In this document: positions 55,469-64,000 of the stretch, piece by piece | How the letters are laid out: every line of letters begins with the position of its first letter | How positions within the stretch are numbered: position 1 is the first letter of the stretch | Source: Desmonostoc vinosum HA7617-LM4 | GTDB taxonomy: Bacteria > Cyanobacteriota > Cyanobacteriia > Cyanobacteriales > Nostocaceae | Direction of reading: 5' to 3' | Assembly: GCA_019359515.1 (NCBI GenBank) | Contig: JAHHHC010000020.1 | Coordinates: 42,944-106,943 of the forward strand | DNA length: 64,000 nt | The notes under the pieces: generated by a model | The model's database searches: none | The model's input: only the letters and a program-made list of their open reading frames with translations | Told to the model about the DNA's origin: nothing | Position numbers and translations under genes: made by a program

Positions 55469-57163
55469 ATGATGCGACTAGAACATATCAGTAAAATTTA
55501 TCCTACAGGCGAAGTTCTCAAAGATATCAACTGGGAAGTCAAACCAGGCGATCGCATCGGCTTAGTCGGTGTCAACGGTGCGGGAAAATCTACCCAACTG
55601 AAAATTATCACTGGGGAAATTGAACCCACTGCTGGCGAAATTATTCGTCCATCTAGCTTACACATAGCCTACCTCAACCAGGAATTTGAAGTAGACCCCA
55701 GTCGCACTGTTAGAGAAGAATTTTGGACAGTCTTTAAGGAAGCTAACCAAGTACAGTTATCTCTCGGACAAGTACAGCGAGATATGGAGGTAGCTAGCCC
55801 AGAAGAACTGGATAAACTAATTAATAAGTTAGATCGCTTGCAGCGGCAATTTGAAGGCTTGGATGGCTATGGTTTAGATGCACGCATCGGTAAAATTTTA
55901 CCAGAGATGGGGTTTCAGGTAGAAGATGGCGATCGCCTTGTGAGCGCCTTCAGTGGTGGTTGGCAGATGCGGATGAGTTTAGGTAAAATCCTCTTGCAAG
56001 CACCCGACTTATTGCTGCTAGACGAGCCAACTAACCATCTGGATTTAGAAACCATTGAGTGGTTGGAAAATTACCTCAAAGGGCTGACGACTCCAATGGT
56101 CATAGTTTCTCATGACCGGGAGTTTCTTGACCGTCTTTGCACTCAAATTGTCGAAACTGAACGCGGTGTTTCCGCTACCTATCTTGGCAATTACTCCACA
56201 TACCTGCAACAAAAAGCCGAAAATCAATCAGCACAACTCAGCGCCTTTGAACGTCAACAGAAAGAATTAGACAAACAACAAGCCTTTGTAGATAGATTTC
56301 GCGCCAGTGCGACGCGCAGTACTCAGGCAAAAAGCCGGGAAAAGCAACTCGAAAAAGTCGAACGCATTGAAGCACCGACAGCGAGTGTGAGAACGTTACA
56401 CTTCCGCTTTCCTGATGCACCCCGCAGCGGACGAGAGGTGGTAGAAATTAAGGATTTAACTCATATTTATGATGATAAGATTCTGTTTTTGGGAGCGAAT
56501 CTGCTGATTGAAAGAGGCGATCGTATTGCTTTTCTTGGCCCTAATGGTGCAGGAAAATCTACGCTACTGCGCGTGATTATGGGGATGGAACAACCCACAG
56601 AAGGCATTGTCAAATTGGGCGATCATAATGTTATTCCTGGTTACTTTGAGCAAAATCAAGCAGAGGCTTTAGACTTGAAAAAAACCGTCATGGAAACGAT
56701 CCATGATGAAGTTCCCGATTGGAAAAATGAAGAAGTTCGCACACTTTTGGGAAGGTTTTTGTTCACTGGTGACACAGTATTTAAGCCAGTTGGAGCCTTG
56801 AGTGGAGGAGAAAAAGCTCGCCTAGCTTTGGCAAAAATGCTCTTACGCCCCGCGAATTTGATTATTTTAGATGAGCCGACAAACCATCTAGATATTCCAG
56901 CTAAAGAAATGATGGAAGAAGCACTGCAAAACTATGATGGCACAGCGATCGTGGTTTCCCATGACCGCTATTTTATCTCGCAAGTAGCTAATAAAATAGT
57001 CGAAATTCGTGATGGTGAATTCCGCGTTTATTTAGGAGATTACCATTATTATCTTCAGAAAATTGCTGAGGAAAAAGAGCTAGCAAAATTAGCTGCAATA
57101 GAAGCTGAAAAAGCAGCGAAGAAAGCTGCTAAAGCTGCTAAAGCTGGTGGAAAACGTAAATAA
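55469..57163 (+). CDS. ABC-F family ATPase (ribosome-associated type)
   Basis: The 564-residue protein has two ABC ATPase domains and no membrane segments. Domain 1 has Walker A GVNGAGKST and signature SGGWQMRMSLGK with LLLDEPTNHLD; domain 2 has GPNGAGKST and SGGEKARLALAK with LDEPTNHLD. The linker between them (about 245-310) is a charged helix pair, the P-site tRNA-interaction motif. ABC-F proteins act on ribosomes stalled by difficult sequence or antibiotics. The C-terminal Lys/Ala tail is short. Which of EttA, Uup or YdiF it matches best is uncertain. Confidence 0.92.
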   Translation: MMRLEHISKIYPTGEVLKDINWEVKPGDRIGLVGVNGAGKSTQLKIITGEIEPTAGEIIRPSSLHIAYLNQEFEVDPSRTVREEFWTVFKEANQVQLSLGQVQRDMEVASPEELDKLINKLDRLQRQFEGLDGYGLDARIGKILPEMGFQVEDGDRLVSAFSGGWQMRMSLGKILLQAPDLLLLDEPTNHLDLETIEWLENYLKGLTTPMVIVSHDREFLDRLCTQIVETERGVSATYLGNYSTYLQQKAENQSAQLSAFERQQKELDKQQAFVDRFRASATRSTQAKSREKQLEKVERIEAPTASVRTLHFRFPDAPRSGREVVEIKDLTHIYDDKILFLGANLLIERGDRIAFLGPNGAGKSTLLRVIMGMEQPTEGIVKLGDHNVIPGYFEQNQAEALDLKKTVMETIHDEVPDWKNEEVRTLLGRFLFTGDTVFKPVGALSGGEKARLALAKMLLRPANLIILDEPTNHLDIPAKEMMEEALQNYDGTAIVVSHDRYFISQVANKIVEIRDGEFRVYLGDYHYYLQKIAEEKELAKLAAIEAEKAAKKAAKAAKAGGKRK

Positions 57164-57520
57164 AGGGAATAGAAGAAACTCATCTACCCACAAGAAGTGG
57201 GGTTTTAAAGCTTCCGTGTCCCCGCATCTGTGCGTCAATTCTAATGAGTAAATCTCCAACGGAACCTGATAAATGTTTAGACAGAATTAATTACGTACAT
57301 TGTTCTGCTACTCCCTACTCCCTCTCTCCACGAATGAATTTAATTTTGCCCAACTACTTATTACCCTAAAAAATACCATACAAAAATTACTAAACATTAA
57401 AAAATGTCTAAAAAAACTGCAAGTTCTTCATAAAAGAAGGTGATAAGCAGAAATTCACTTGCGGCAGGGATTAGCAATGGTATCATTCGGGTATTACAAA
57501 AAGTAAAGGGCAATTTTACT
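57164..57520. other. 357-base spacer before gpmI
   Basis: The spacer contains a TACTCCCTACTCCCTCTC tract and a CTTGCGGCAGGG segment but no gene. An in-frame extension of gpmI to 57440 is repeat-free yet lacks family similarity. GAAGGTGAT near 57436 is a possible ribosome site for that earlier start only. Confidence 0.35.
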
Positions 57521-59119
57521 ATGACCAAAGCACCTGTTGCTCCTGTGGTGCTAGTCATTTTAGACGGATGGGGCTACTGCGAAAAAACGCGAGGAAACGC
57601 TATTGCTGCCTCTAAAACTCCAATTATGGAAAGTTTATGGACAGCTTACCCGCATACTCTCATCCGCACATCAGGAAAAGCCGTCGGGTTGCCAGATGGT
57701 CAAATGGGTAACTCGGAAGTTGGTCATTTGAACATTGGTGCTGGGCGAGTGGTACCACAAGAATTAGTCCGTATCTCTGATGCGGTTGAAGACGGTTCCA
57801 TTATTTCCAACCCAGCGCTGGTTAAAGTTTGTCAAGAAGTTCGCTCTCGCAATGGCAAGCTGCATCTAATAGGGCTTTGTTCTGAGGGAGGGGTGCATTC
57901 GCATATCACTCATCTATTTGGACTACTTGACTTAGCCAAGGATCAGCGACTTTCCGAGGTTTGTATCCACGCCATTACTGATGGTCGTGACACTACGCCA
58001 ACCGAGGGTGTAAAAGCAATCACTCTTTTAGAGGACTACATAGACCGCATCGGGATTGGGCGGATAGTTACTGTGAGTGGTCGCTACTATGCAATGGATC
58101 GCGATCGCCGGTGGGATCGAGTTAAACGCGCCTATGATGTGATTACACAAGATAGTGCAGGTAGCGGTCTCAAGGCTTTACAAGTCTTGCAAGCATCTTA
58201 CGCCGAAGGAGTGACCGACGAGTTTGTCGTCCCAGTCCGCATTGCTCCCGGCGCATTAGAACCAGGGGATGGGGTGATATTCTTTAACTTCCGCCCCGAT
58301 CGCGCCAGACAACTTACTCAAGCTTTTGTCAGCCCCAAATTTAACGGTTTTGAAAGACAGCAAATCAAACCACTGTCTTTTGTAACTTTTACTCAGTATG
58401 ATCCAGACCTACCAGTATCTATAGCTTTTGAACCGCAGAATTTAAGTAATATTCTGGGAGAAGTCATAGCTAATCATGATCTCAAGCAGTTTCGCACCGC
58501 CGAAACAGAAAAATACGCTCATGTTACTTACTTCTTTAATGGTGGTCTAGAGGAACCGTTTGCTGGAGAAGACCGAGAACTGGTAAGCAGTCCAATGGTG
58601 GCAACTTACGACAAAGCCCCGGCAATGTCAGCAGACGCAGTTACAGAAGTTGCGATCGCCGCCATCAAAAAAGGGATATACTCTCTGGTGGTGATCAATT
58701 ATGCCAACCCAGATATGGTGGGGCATACAGGTCAAATTGAAGCTACAGTCACAGCTATTGAAACCGTTGACCGCGTTTTGGGTCGTTTAGTAGAGAGTAT
58801 ATGCAAAGTGGGAGGTACAGCAATTATTACTGCTGACCACGGCAACGCTGAGTATATGCTAGATGAAGAGGGTAATCCTTGGACAGCTCATACTACCAAC
58901 CCAGTACCGTTAATTTTGGTAGAAGGCGAGAAAGTCAAAATCCCTGGACATGGTACAAATGTCGAGCTACGCAGCGATGGCAAGTTAGCCGATATTGCTC
59001 CCACAATTCTAGAGATTTTACAGCTGCCTCAGCCACCAGAAATGACCGGGCGATCACTACTCAAACCAGCAGAATTTGACGTACAACGCCCCCGCACCCC
59101 CGCGCAAGTAGGGCTGTAA
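57521..59119 (+). CDS. gpmI: 2,3-bisphosphoglycerate-independent phosphoglycerate mutase
   Basis: The 532-residue cytosolic enzyme interconverts 3- and 2-phosphoglycerate in glycolysis and the Calvin-linked lower pathway using two Mn2+ ions. Metal-binding Asp15 (VVLVILDGWG) and catalytic Ser65 (DGQMGNSEVGHLNIGAGR) are present, as are HAITDGRDTTP, FFNFRPDRARQLT, NYANPDMVGHTG and ITADHGNAEYM. ATG 57521 matches the family N-terminus; the frame runs on to 57440. Confidence 0.96.
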   Translation: MTKAPVAPVVLVILDGWGYCEKTRGNAIAASKTPIMESLWTAYPHTLIRTSGKAVGLPDGQMGNSEVGHLNIGAGRVVPQELVRISDAVEDGSIISNPALVKVCQEVRSRNGKLHLIGLCSEGGVHSHITHLFGLLDLAKDQRLSEVCIHAITDGRDTTPTEGVKAITLLEDYIDRIGIGRIVTVSGRYYAMDRDRRWDRVKRAYDVITQDSAGSGLKALQVLQASYAEGVTDEFVVPVRIAPGALEPGDGVIFFNFRPDRARQLTQAFVSPKFNGFERQQIKPLSFVTFTQYDPDLPVSIAFEPQNLSNILGEVIANHDLKQFRTAETEKYAHVTYFFNGGLEEPFAGEDRELVSSPMVATYDKAPAMSADAVTEVAIAAIKKGIYSLVVINYANPDMVGHTGQIEATVTAIETVDRVLGRLVESICKVGGTAIITADHGNAEYMLDEEGNPWTAHTTNPVPLILVEGEKVKIPGHGTNVELRSDGKLADIAPTILEILQLPQPPEMTGRSLLKPAEFDVQRPRTPAQVGL

Positions 59120-59125
59120 ATTGGG

Positions 59126-59155
59126 AAACAGTTAACTAATAACAGTTAACTGTTT
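59126..59155 (+). terminator. perfect terminator hairpin after gpmI
   Basis: AAACAGTTAACT (59126-59137) and AGTTAACTGTTT (59144-59155) are exact reverse complements with a 6-base loop, followed by CTTGACTC. It lies 7 bases after the gpmI stop and 46 bases before secG. Confidence 0.7.
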
Positions 59156-59200
59156 CTTGACTCCCCTGTTTTAAAACTTGTTATAGATGAGATTACTACC

Positions 59201-59434
59201 ATGACAGTTACTAGTATCGTGCAAGGCATTTGGGCATTTTCCGCTATTGGTGTGATTGTTTTGGTGTTGCTACATAGTCCCAAAGGTGACGGTATTGGAG
59301 CCATTGGCGGACAAGCCCAGCTTTTTAGCAGCACTAAGAGCGCAGAAAATACCCTAAACCGAGTCACTTGGGCTTTGACAGTCATTTTTCTTAGTTTAAC
59401 AGTAGTTTTAAGTGCCAATTGGCTACCCAAATAG
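59201..59434 (+). CDS. secG: preprotein translocase subunit SecG
   Basis: SecG (77 residues) is an accessory subunit of the SecYEG channel. It has two helices (VQGIWAFSAIGVIVLVLLHS and WALTVIFLSLTVVLSANWL) joined by the conserved loop SPKGDGIGAIGGQAQLFSST. It sits next to gpmI, a frequent arrangement. ATG 59201; a weak purine tract lies upstream. Confidence 0.95.
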   Translation: MTVTSIVQGIWAFSAIGVIVLVLLHSPKGDGIGAIGGQAQLFSSTKSAENTLNRVTWALTVIFLSLTVVLSANWLPK

Positions 59435-59452
59435 CGATAGAGAAATAGGCAG

Positions 59453-60220
59453 ATGGGGAAAAAAATTCAGCACCCAAAACCTGATACCCTGAAAAATTTC
59501 ATCACACAACCTTTACTAGCAGCTCTTGTCTTAACTATTAGCACAGGGCTGCTAGTTATTTTTACCAATCTCCATTTTAATAAAGCTCTATCAGCAAACT
59601 ATTTTTTATCACTCTCATCTCCACCAAAACCTCACCCCCTACCCACCACACTAGCCCAATGGCAAGACAGTACTAACAGTGGTGATTATTTTTCCCAAGT
59701 CTCACCTACTCAAGTAGGTTATTTAGTTTGGTCAAAGTTTCCCGTTAAAGTCTATGTAGAACCACCAAAAGCAATTAGCGAACAACAGGCTCAAGCATGG
59801 GTTACTAAAGTTTTACAAGCCGTCCAAGAGTGGAGTGTTTATTTACTTTTAACAATAGTTGAGCAGCCAGATGGGGCAGATATTACCATTATGCGAAAAG
59901 CCCCAACTTTACAAACTTCACCAGGTAGCAACATTCCTCGTGCGCGTTCTGCCCAAACCTTTTATGAGTTGTACACCAGCAATCAAGTTTTATCTCATCG
60001 CTTCACCATCTTGCTGAGTCCTAGTCAAACAGGAGAATATATTCAAGCAGCTGCCCGTCATGAACTTGGCCATGCTTTGGGAATTTGGGGACATAGTTCG
60101 TTACAAACTGATGCGCTCTATTTTTCTCAAGTTCGCAACTCACCACCGATTTCTGTTAGGGATGTAAATACTTTGAAGCGGGTTTATGAGCAACCAACTA
60201 GTTTGGGATGGTCTTCGTGA
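59453..60220 (+). CDS. membrane-anchored metzincin-like zinc peptidase
   Basis: The 255-residue protein has a single N-terminal membrane helix (LLAALVLTISTGLLVIFTNL) and a peptidase domain with HELGHALGIWGHSS at about 203-216. The zinc motif is HExxHxxGxxGH, one residue longer than the classic HExxHxxGxxH. A matrixin-like fold is likely, with the domain facing the periplasm. The substrate is unknown. It is 18 bases after secG, so co-transcription is likely. Its stop TGA is the last part of the GTGA adjoining the structured element downstream. Confidence 0.85.
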   Translation: MGKKIQHPKPDTLKNFITQPLLAALVLTISTGLLVIFTNLHFNKALSANYFLSLSSPPKPHPLPTTLAQWQDSTNSGDYFSQVSPTQVGYLVWSKFPVKVYVEPPKAISEQQAQAWVTKVLQAVQEWSVYLLLTIVEQPDGADITIMRKAPTLQTSPGSNIPRARSAQTFYELYTSNQVLSHRFTILLSPSQTGEYIQAAARHELGHALGIWGHSSLQTDALYFSQVRNSPPISVRDVNTLKRVYEQPTSLGWSS

Positions 60221-60325
60221 ACTACCTCACCCTAGCAAAGCTAGAGGGTGGGGCTTCTGTACTCACAGGCGAGTGCCTCAAATAAGACTTTCGTCCCATT
60301 TTTGGTCTTATCTCCCCTCCTACAG
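60221..60325 (+). ncRNA. structured segment resembling a HEARO/omega-RNA element end
   Basis: Immediately after GTGA (60217-60220) there is a hairpin with stem CACCC/GGGTG and inner TAGC/GCTA (60228-60250), a small ACTC/GAGT hairpin near 60261-60274, and a stem ATAAGAC/GTCTTAT (60282-60311). HEARO RNAs are reported to follow ATGA or GTGA, and IscB-type omega-RNAs sit at the left end of IS200/IS605-like elements. No IscB/HNH ORF is present, so this would be a solo or truncated element. Identification rests on recalled features only. Confidence 0.4.
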
Positions 60326-60446
60326 CAGAGACGGCTGAACCTTCCGCCTTTAGCCCTTCGACTTCGCTCAGGGCAAGCATTCTGATACCCTCTACTCTAA
60401 TAATGACCTCTGAGGCGATCGCATCTCAATAAATATTGTAAATGTA

Positions 60447-62012
60447 TTAGTGTGATATCAAATAAAGATAATATCTTTCACTATCTACCCAAGCTCTCTT
60501 AAAATCCTTAATAGGAATAATTTGTAAATCATTTCGATTGGGATTTAGTTTTTTATTTAAAATAAGTAAAACTCTGTTTTTATCCTCTTGATTCTTTAAC
60601 AAAGAACTGATTTGTTCTAATATCTCAGATTGTTCTACATTTTGGCGTTCTTTATTAAATAGAGTAAAGCTTCCCATTCCTTGAAGTTCGGGATAATAAA
60701 ACTTTCGATTTAAATAACCTGATAATGGAGCCATATTTGCATCTCGACTGGCAACAATAAACTCCTGATCTAGCTGAGATTCTTGAATATAACGAGCCGT
60801 TTCTCGACTGGCAGAAAATGGTATGATTATATCTCTTGAGAAGCTATAAATTCCTACAAATAACTGGATATAAAGGATTAACATAAAAACAATGTGATGC
60901 CATTTTTTAACAAGTTTAATTGTATTTGTTCCAATAGAAAATTTATTAGTCAGAAATGTGGATTCTTGATAATAGCTTTCTAGCCATAAAGCTGCTATAA
61001 AAACTAAATAAAAATGCCCTAAATGTCGGGTAGTACCTGCGAATCTTAGATATGTAAATGCAAGTATTACAAAATTACCTATAATGTATAAAAACAGAGG
61101 GTAAGGCTTTTTGCATAACTTCAATGATGTTAAAGCAACAACAAAAATTCCCATCAAGTTACAAATAATTAAATCTAACCATCTTTTATGTGGAATGATC
61201 AAAAAATAACTAGCAAATAATCTGCTAATACTTTTCAATAAATTATGAATATCTAATTCAATTAACCATCTATTATTATTTAACCCACTATGAAGATAGC
61301 TATCTGCCGGAGGAATAATAATATAAATAGATAAAATATAGGAAAATACAACAATTGCAATACTTAAAAATAAGTCGAAAATACGGCTTTGATTAAAATA
61401 CTGTTTCCGGTGTTGACTATCAAAACAAAACTCGACTAGTAAAGTTAATAATAAAGAAAATGATACAAATAAAGCGTAAGCATTACTGTTAGCTAGCAAA
61501 CCCAATATAACTGCTAAGTAAATGTAAGTTGTTTTTCTAGATGAAAAAATTGTACAAAAAGTAAAAATAAATAGTATACTAAATGCATAATTTCGAGAAA
61601 TTAAACAGTATTCATAAAAAGGATAAAAACCAAAGGTAAAAAGAATTTTTTGTTGATATTTAAATGGACTACATAAGCAAAAAATAGCTACTGAAATAAT
61701 TGCAATAATTAAATGAAAAATCTGCATAACAAGAGGTGTGTCAGCAATTTTTCTCAGAATTGCTAGAGAAAAATACCATAGAACAGGATGTCCTTCATAA
61801 CGAATATTGGCAATTAAATCTCCAAAAGATTCACTATCTCTGACAATTAGCCAGGGATTTAGCTCATCTCGCCACATTGAATGATTGAGAATCCCTATTA
61901 AACCGAGAACCGAAAAAATAATTATAATAATCCAAGGAGAATTAAAAGATATCTTTGGAATATAAGTGATTGCTTTTTTAGTTTGTATTTTTAGTTCAGA
62001 GTCTTTCATCAA
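60447..62012 (-). CDS. GT39/ArnT-like polytopic membrane protein
   Basis: The 521-residue protein has about twelve hydrophobic helices and an early acidic motif MWRDELNPWLIVRD followed by NIRYEGHPVLWYF, similar to the metal-binding Asp loop of GT-C glycosyltransferases (PMT/ArnT). The C-terminal 120 residues are soluble and extracytoplasmic. It probably transfers a sugar from a lipid carrier. The gene is markedly AT-rich compared with its neighbours, a possible sign of transfer. It runs in the same direction as the GT4 gene and could be in a glycan unit. Confidence 0.78.
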   Translation of the reverse strand: MMKDSELKIQTKKAITYIPKISFNSPWIIIIIFSVLGLIGILNHSMWRDELNPWLIVRDSESFGDLIANIRYEGHPVLWYFSLAILRKIADTPLVMQIFHLIIAIISVAIFCLCSPFKYQQKILFTFGFYPFYEYCLISRNYAFSILFIFTFCTIFSSRKTTYIYLAVILGLLANSNAYALFVSFSLLLTLLVEFCFDSQHRKQYFNQSRIFDLFLSIAIVVFSYILSIYIIIPPADSYLHSGLNNNRWLIELDIHNLLKSISRLFASYFLIIPHKRWLDLIICNLMGIFVVALTSLKLCKKPYPLFLYIIGNFVILAFTYLRFAGTTRHLGHFYLVFIAALWLESYYQESTFLTNKFSIGTNTIKLVKKWHHIVFMLILYIQLFVGIYSFSRDIIIPFSASRETARYIQESQLDQEFIVASRDANMAPLSGYLNRKFYYPELQGMGSFTLFNKERQNVEQSEILEQISSLLKNQEDKNRVLLILNKKLNPNRNDLQIIPIKDFKRAWVDSERYYLYLISH

Positions 62013-62198
62013 AATTAAAATACTTTATTGAAAGTTTTTCATATTTTTACAGAGTAGATTACAATTTAGAGTAGACAGAAACCTTTGTAGAGATGTAGTA
62101 TCGTTGCATTTCTACCGTTCATTGAATAAATTAGCCTAGAAATAATAATATCAAGTGCAACGATCGCACTTGATCAAGGCTCAACATGTAAGATTTAC

Positions 62199-63347
62199 CT
62201 ACGCTCGACGGCTCAGCGGTATCGGTTGCTGCGTTAAAACTTCTTGATAGAGTTCTTCGAGTTGAGTAACATTCTTGCTAAGAGTATAGCGTTCTAATAC
62301 ACGCTTTCTGGCTTTTTGCCCCAGTAAAATTGTTAATTCAGGATGGTCTTGGCACACTGGCAAAAGCGTTCTTAATTGCGATCGCACTGTCTTAGTATTA
62401 AGAATTATACCAGCTCCTTTTTCTAATACTTCGCCATCTGCACCCACGTCTGTTGCTAAACAAGCTATTCCACATGCCATTGCTTCTAGCAGAGATAGAG
62501 ATAAACCTTCTACTAATGAAGGTAAAATAAATACATCTGCACCCCGTAAAATGTCGATCCGCTGGCTTTCATCAGCAACAAATCCTGACCAGATGATGCC
62601 GTATTCTGGGCCATAGAATGGTTCTAAAGACGACTTTAAAGGGCCGTCGCCAACAATCAATAACTTACTACCTATTCCCATTTCCGCCTGTTTCCAAGCA
62701 CGGAGGAGTAATTCAACGTTCTTTTCTGGCGCAATTCGTCCTTGGTAGACAAACAAGCGATCAGCTTGAAGTTCACTTTTAATATTAGAAGGGCCAGGAG
62801 AATATTTTGCAATATCGACACCGTTGGGAATGACAGCAATATTTTCTTCTCGCACACCCATTCGCGCCATCAATTCTCGCTGAATTTGCGAAAATACAAT
62901 CACGCGATCATAGTTAACCAAAAAAGGTGCGTAGAGTTGATAAGCCAAAAGCTGTGTCCCTGAGATTAGTTTTGCTCCCTTACCAGCAAATGGTGTATGA
63001 AAAGTAGCAATCAGGGGTAAATTTAATTCCTCACAGATTTCTGGTAATACAAAATCTAGAGGAGATAAGGTTAAAGATGCATGGACTACATCTGGTTTAA
63101 TTTCCCGTAGCGACTGAGTTAAAACTTTAGTTGCTTTAAAAGTGGGAATTGTGTAGACCTGAGATTTATAAATGAAAGGTAAAGAGACTTCTTGAAAATT
63201 TGGCCAATTTTCGGGTTCTGATTCTTCTTGGGCAAAGTGAAGAAAGCTAACTTGATGTCCCCTATCCAGCAACGCATTTGTAATTTCTCTACTGTAGGTG
63301 ACGTTACCGCAAAATGGTGATTTTTTTCCAATCCAAGCTATACGCAT
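62199..63347 (-). CDS. family 4 glycosyltransferase
   Basis: The 382-residue cytosolic GT-B enzyme begins with an acceptor domain RIAWIGKKSPFCGNVTYSRE. The NDP-sugar domain has FVYQGRIAPEKNVELLLRAW, LLIVGDGPLKSSLEP and the donor-binding E-x7-E motif in PSLVEGLSLSLLEAMACGIA. It resembles phosphatidylinositol mannosyltransferase/sulfolipid-type GT4 enzymes, but donor and acceptor are unknown. It lies 186 bases upstream of the membrane glycosyltransferase-like gene on the same strand. Confidence 0.9.
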   Translation of the reverse strand: MRIAWIGKKSPFCGNVTYSREITNALLDRGHQVSFLHFAQEESEPENWPNFQEVSLPFIYKSQVYTIPTFKATKVLTQSLREIKPDVVHASLTLSPLDFVLPEICEELNLPLIATFHTPFAGKGAKLISGTQLLAYQLYAPFLVNYDRVIVFSQIQRELMARMGVREENIAVIPNGVDIAKYSPGPSNIKSELQADRLFVYQGRIAPEKNVELLLRAWKQAEMGIGSKLLIVGDGPLKSSLEPFYGPEYGIIWSGFVADESQRIDILRGADVFILPSLVEGLSLSLLEAMACGIACLATDVGADGEVLEKGAGIILNTKTVRSQLRTLLPVCQDHPELTILLGQKARKRVLERYTLSKNVTQLEELYQEVLTQQPIPLSRRA

Positions 63348-63683
63348 TCTTTGTTTAGCTATTAAGAAAAGCTAGTTTTATTATTTGTTTTGAGCTTTTA
63401 TTTTTCTTTTATCTGCTATACTTGCTAGTTTTTTAGCTATCATAAAGTTTAACCATAATTCCTCTAACAAGTTGACTTGCAACTTATTAAAATGTGGATT
63501 TATGGCTTGATTTATTCTACTTATGAAGTTGTTTTTATATATTTAAACAACTTACTCTGGCTAGTGTCAGATTGATCCCAGCAAGTATGTGATAAACCGC
63601 GATAGAGTTTAGTTTACCATGAACACAAAAGCTTTAAATAAATTTTTGATCTGTCAAGATAAGGAATATTGACACTCCCCGAC
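63348..63683. other. AT-rich spacer ending in a transposon end
   Basis: Most of the 336 bases are AT-rich with no gene. From 63672 an imperfect hairpin forms: CCCCG (63675-63679) pairs with CGGGG (63694-63698), with inner ACCT/AGGT, and it runs into the TnpB stop region. It is the right end of an IS200/IS605-type element, where omega-like (reRNA) transcripts of TnpB systems usually end. Confidence 0.6.
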
Positions 63684-64000
63684 CTAAAGGTACGGGGATT
63701 CTGTAATCTGCCTCGTCACTTGCTCTACCAGGTTTTCACCAAGCAAAGTAGAGGTCACGAGTCCTACAGCGTTACTTTGGGGTTGCCCACCCCTAGCAAG
63801 TCTAGCAAGATTTAAAATGTTAATTGCTGCGTTTTCGTCTCTATGCAAACTACAGCCACAGCTACAAACATGCGTGCGGGTTGATAGAGATTTTTTCACA
63901 ATCACACCACAATTTGAACATTTTTGTGAGGTGTAATGTGGTGCTACAGCAACTGCTAACTTACCAAATTTACCAGCAAAATACTCAATCCACTGCCTAA
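63684..64000 (-). CDS. tnpB: TnpB C-terminal part (IS200/IS605 element), cut by the window edge
   Basis: On the minus strand the frame is open from the window edge (WIEYFAGKFGKLAVAVAPHY) through a zinc ribbon (KCSNCG ... VCSCGCSL) to RDENAAINIL, the third RuvC motif with catalytic Asp. A short tail follows to the stop. TnpB is an RNA-guided DNA nuclease and the ancestor of Cas12. No tail truncation is visible, but the RuvC I and II motifs lie beyond the edge, so activity cannot be judged. The guide-RNA region would be the gene's 3' end plus the end hairpin. Confidence 0.88.
   Translation of the reverse strand, partial: RQWIEYFAGKFGKLAVAVAPHYTSQKCSNCGVIVKKSLSTRTHVCSCGCSLHRDENAAINILNLARLARGGQPQSNAVGLVTSTLLGENLVEQVTRQITESPYL

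Overview
This window is chromosomal DNA of a filamentous, probably heterocyst-forming cyanobacterium of the Nostoc/Anabaena/Calothrix type. The evidence is the many GCGATCGC (HIP1) octamers, the NDH-1 subunit gene ndhN, the myxol-glycoside carotenoid genes cruF and cruG, a carotenoid cleavage oxygenase, cyanobacterium-restricted families (DUF2811, DUF3172, DUF1400, CPP1-like, AMIN), and spacers filled with short tandem repeats such as TGACAAA, TAATTCG and CCCCAAT, which are well known in this group. No tRNA, rRNA or CRISPR array was found.

Left part (1-35 kb): a mosaic of mostly single-gene units on both strands. It opens with the 5' end of a minus-strand gene (perhaps nurA) and a HAD-like protein. 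Next is a two-gene unit: an AAA+ ATPase resembling those of extracellular contractile injection systems (eCIS), and an 899-residue protein resembling eCIS cargo. Then follow a deaminase, a voltage-gated-type K+ channel with a zinc ribbon, a DUF1400 alpha/beta hydrolase, cruF-cruG, a DUF2811 protein, an OmpR-type response regulator, a CPP1-like J-domain-derived membrane protein, a secreted trypsin-TPR protein, an overlapping pair with a retropepsin-like protease, a carotenoid oxygenase, a slipin and endonuclease V. Two FHA genes follow, one fused to a flavin-monooxygenase-like domain. The rest of this part holds a CPBP protease, a GDSL esterase, a CPA2 antiporter coupled to a small exported protein, an AMIN protein, DUF3172, an ABC-2 permease, an unknown protein and ndhN. 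Small palindromic or MITE-like repeats fill many gaps.

Central part (36.5-53.6 kb): a long plus-strand ribosomal cluster, rplC-rplD-rplW-rplB-rpsS-rplV-rpsC-rplP-rpmC-rpsQ-rplN-rplX-rplE-rpsH-rplF-rplR-rpsE-rplO-secY-adk-infA-rpmJ-rpsM-rpsK-rpoA-rplQ-truA-rplM-rpsI-rpmE, followed by prfA. It encodes ribosome parts, the Sec channel, adenylate kinase, IF-1, the RNA polymerase alpha subunit, a tRNA pseudouridine synthase and release factor 1. rpsJ, rpsN, rpmD and rpsD are absent from their E. coli positions, as is usual in cyanobacteria. Several spacers carry repeats, including three copies of one hairpin-forming element.

Right part (54.8-64 kb): a DUF29 protein, an ABC-F ATPase, gpmI, secG and a metzincin-like exported peptidase. 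Directly after the stop codon of the peptidase lies a structured segment resembling the left end of a HEARO/omega-RNA element. An AT-rich minus-strand pair follows (a GT39-like membrane protein and a GT4 glycosyltransferase), and the window ends inside a TnpB gene of an IS200/IS605-type element.

All family assignments come from reading the sequence and from recalled family features. No database search was run.
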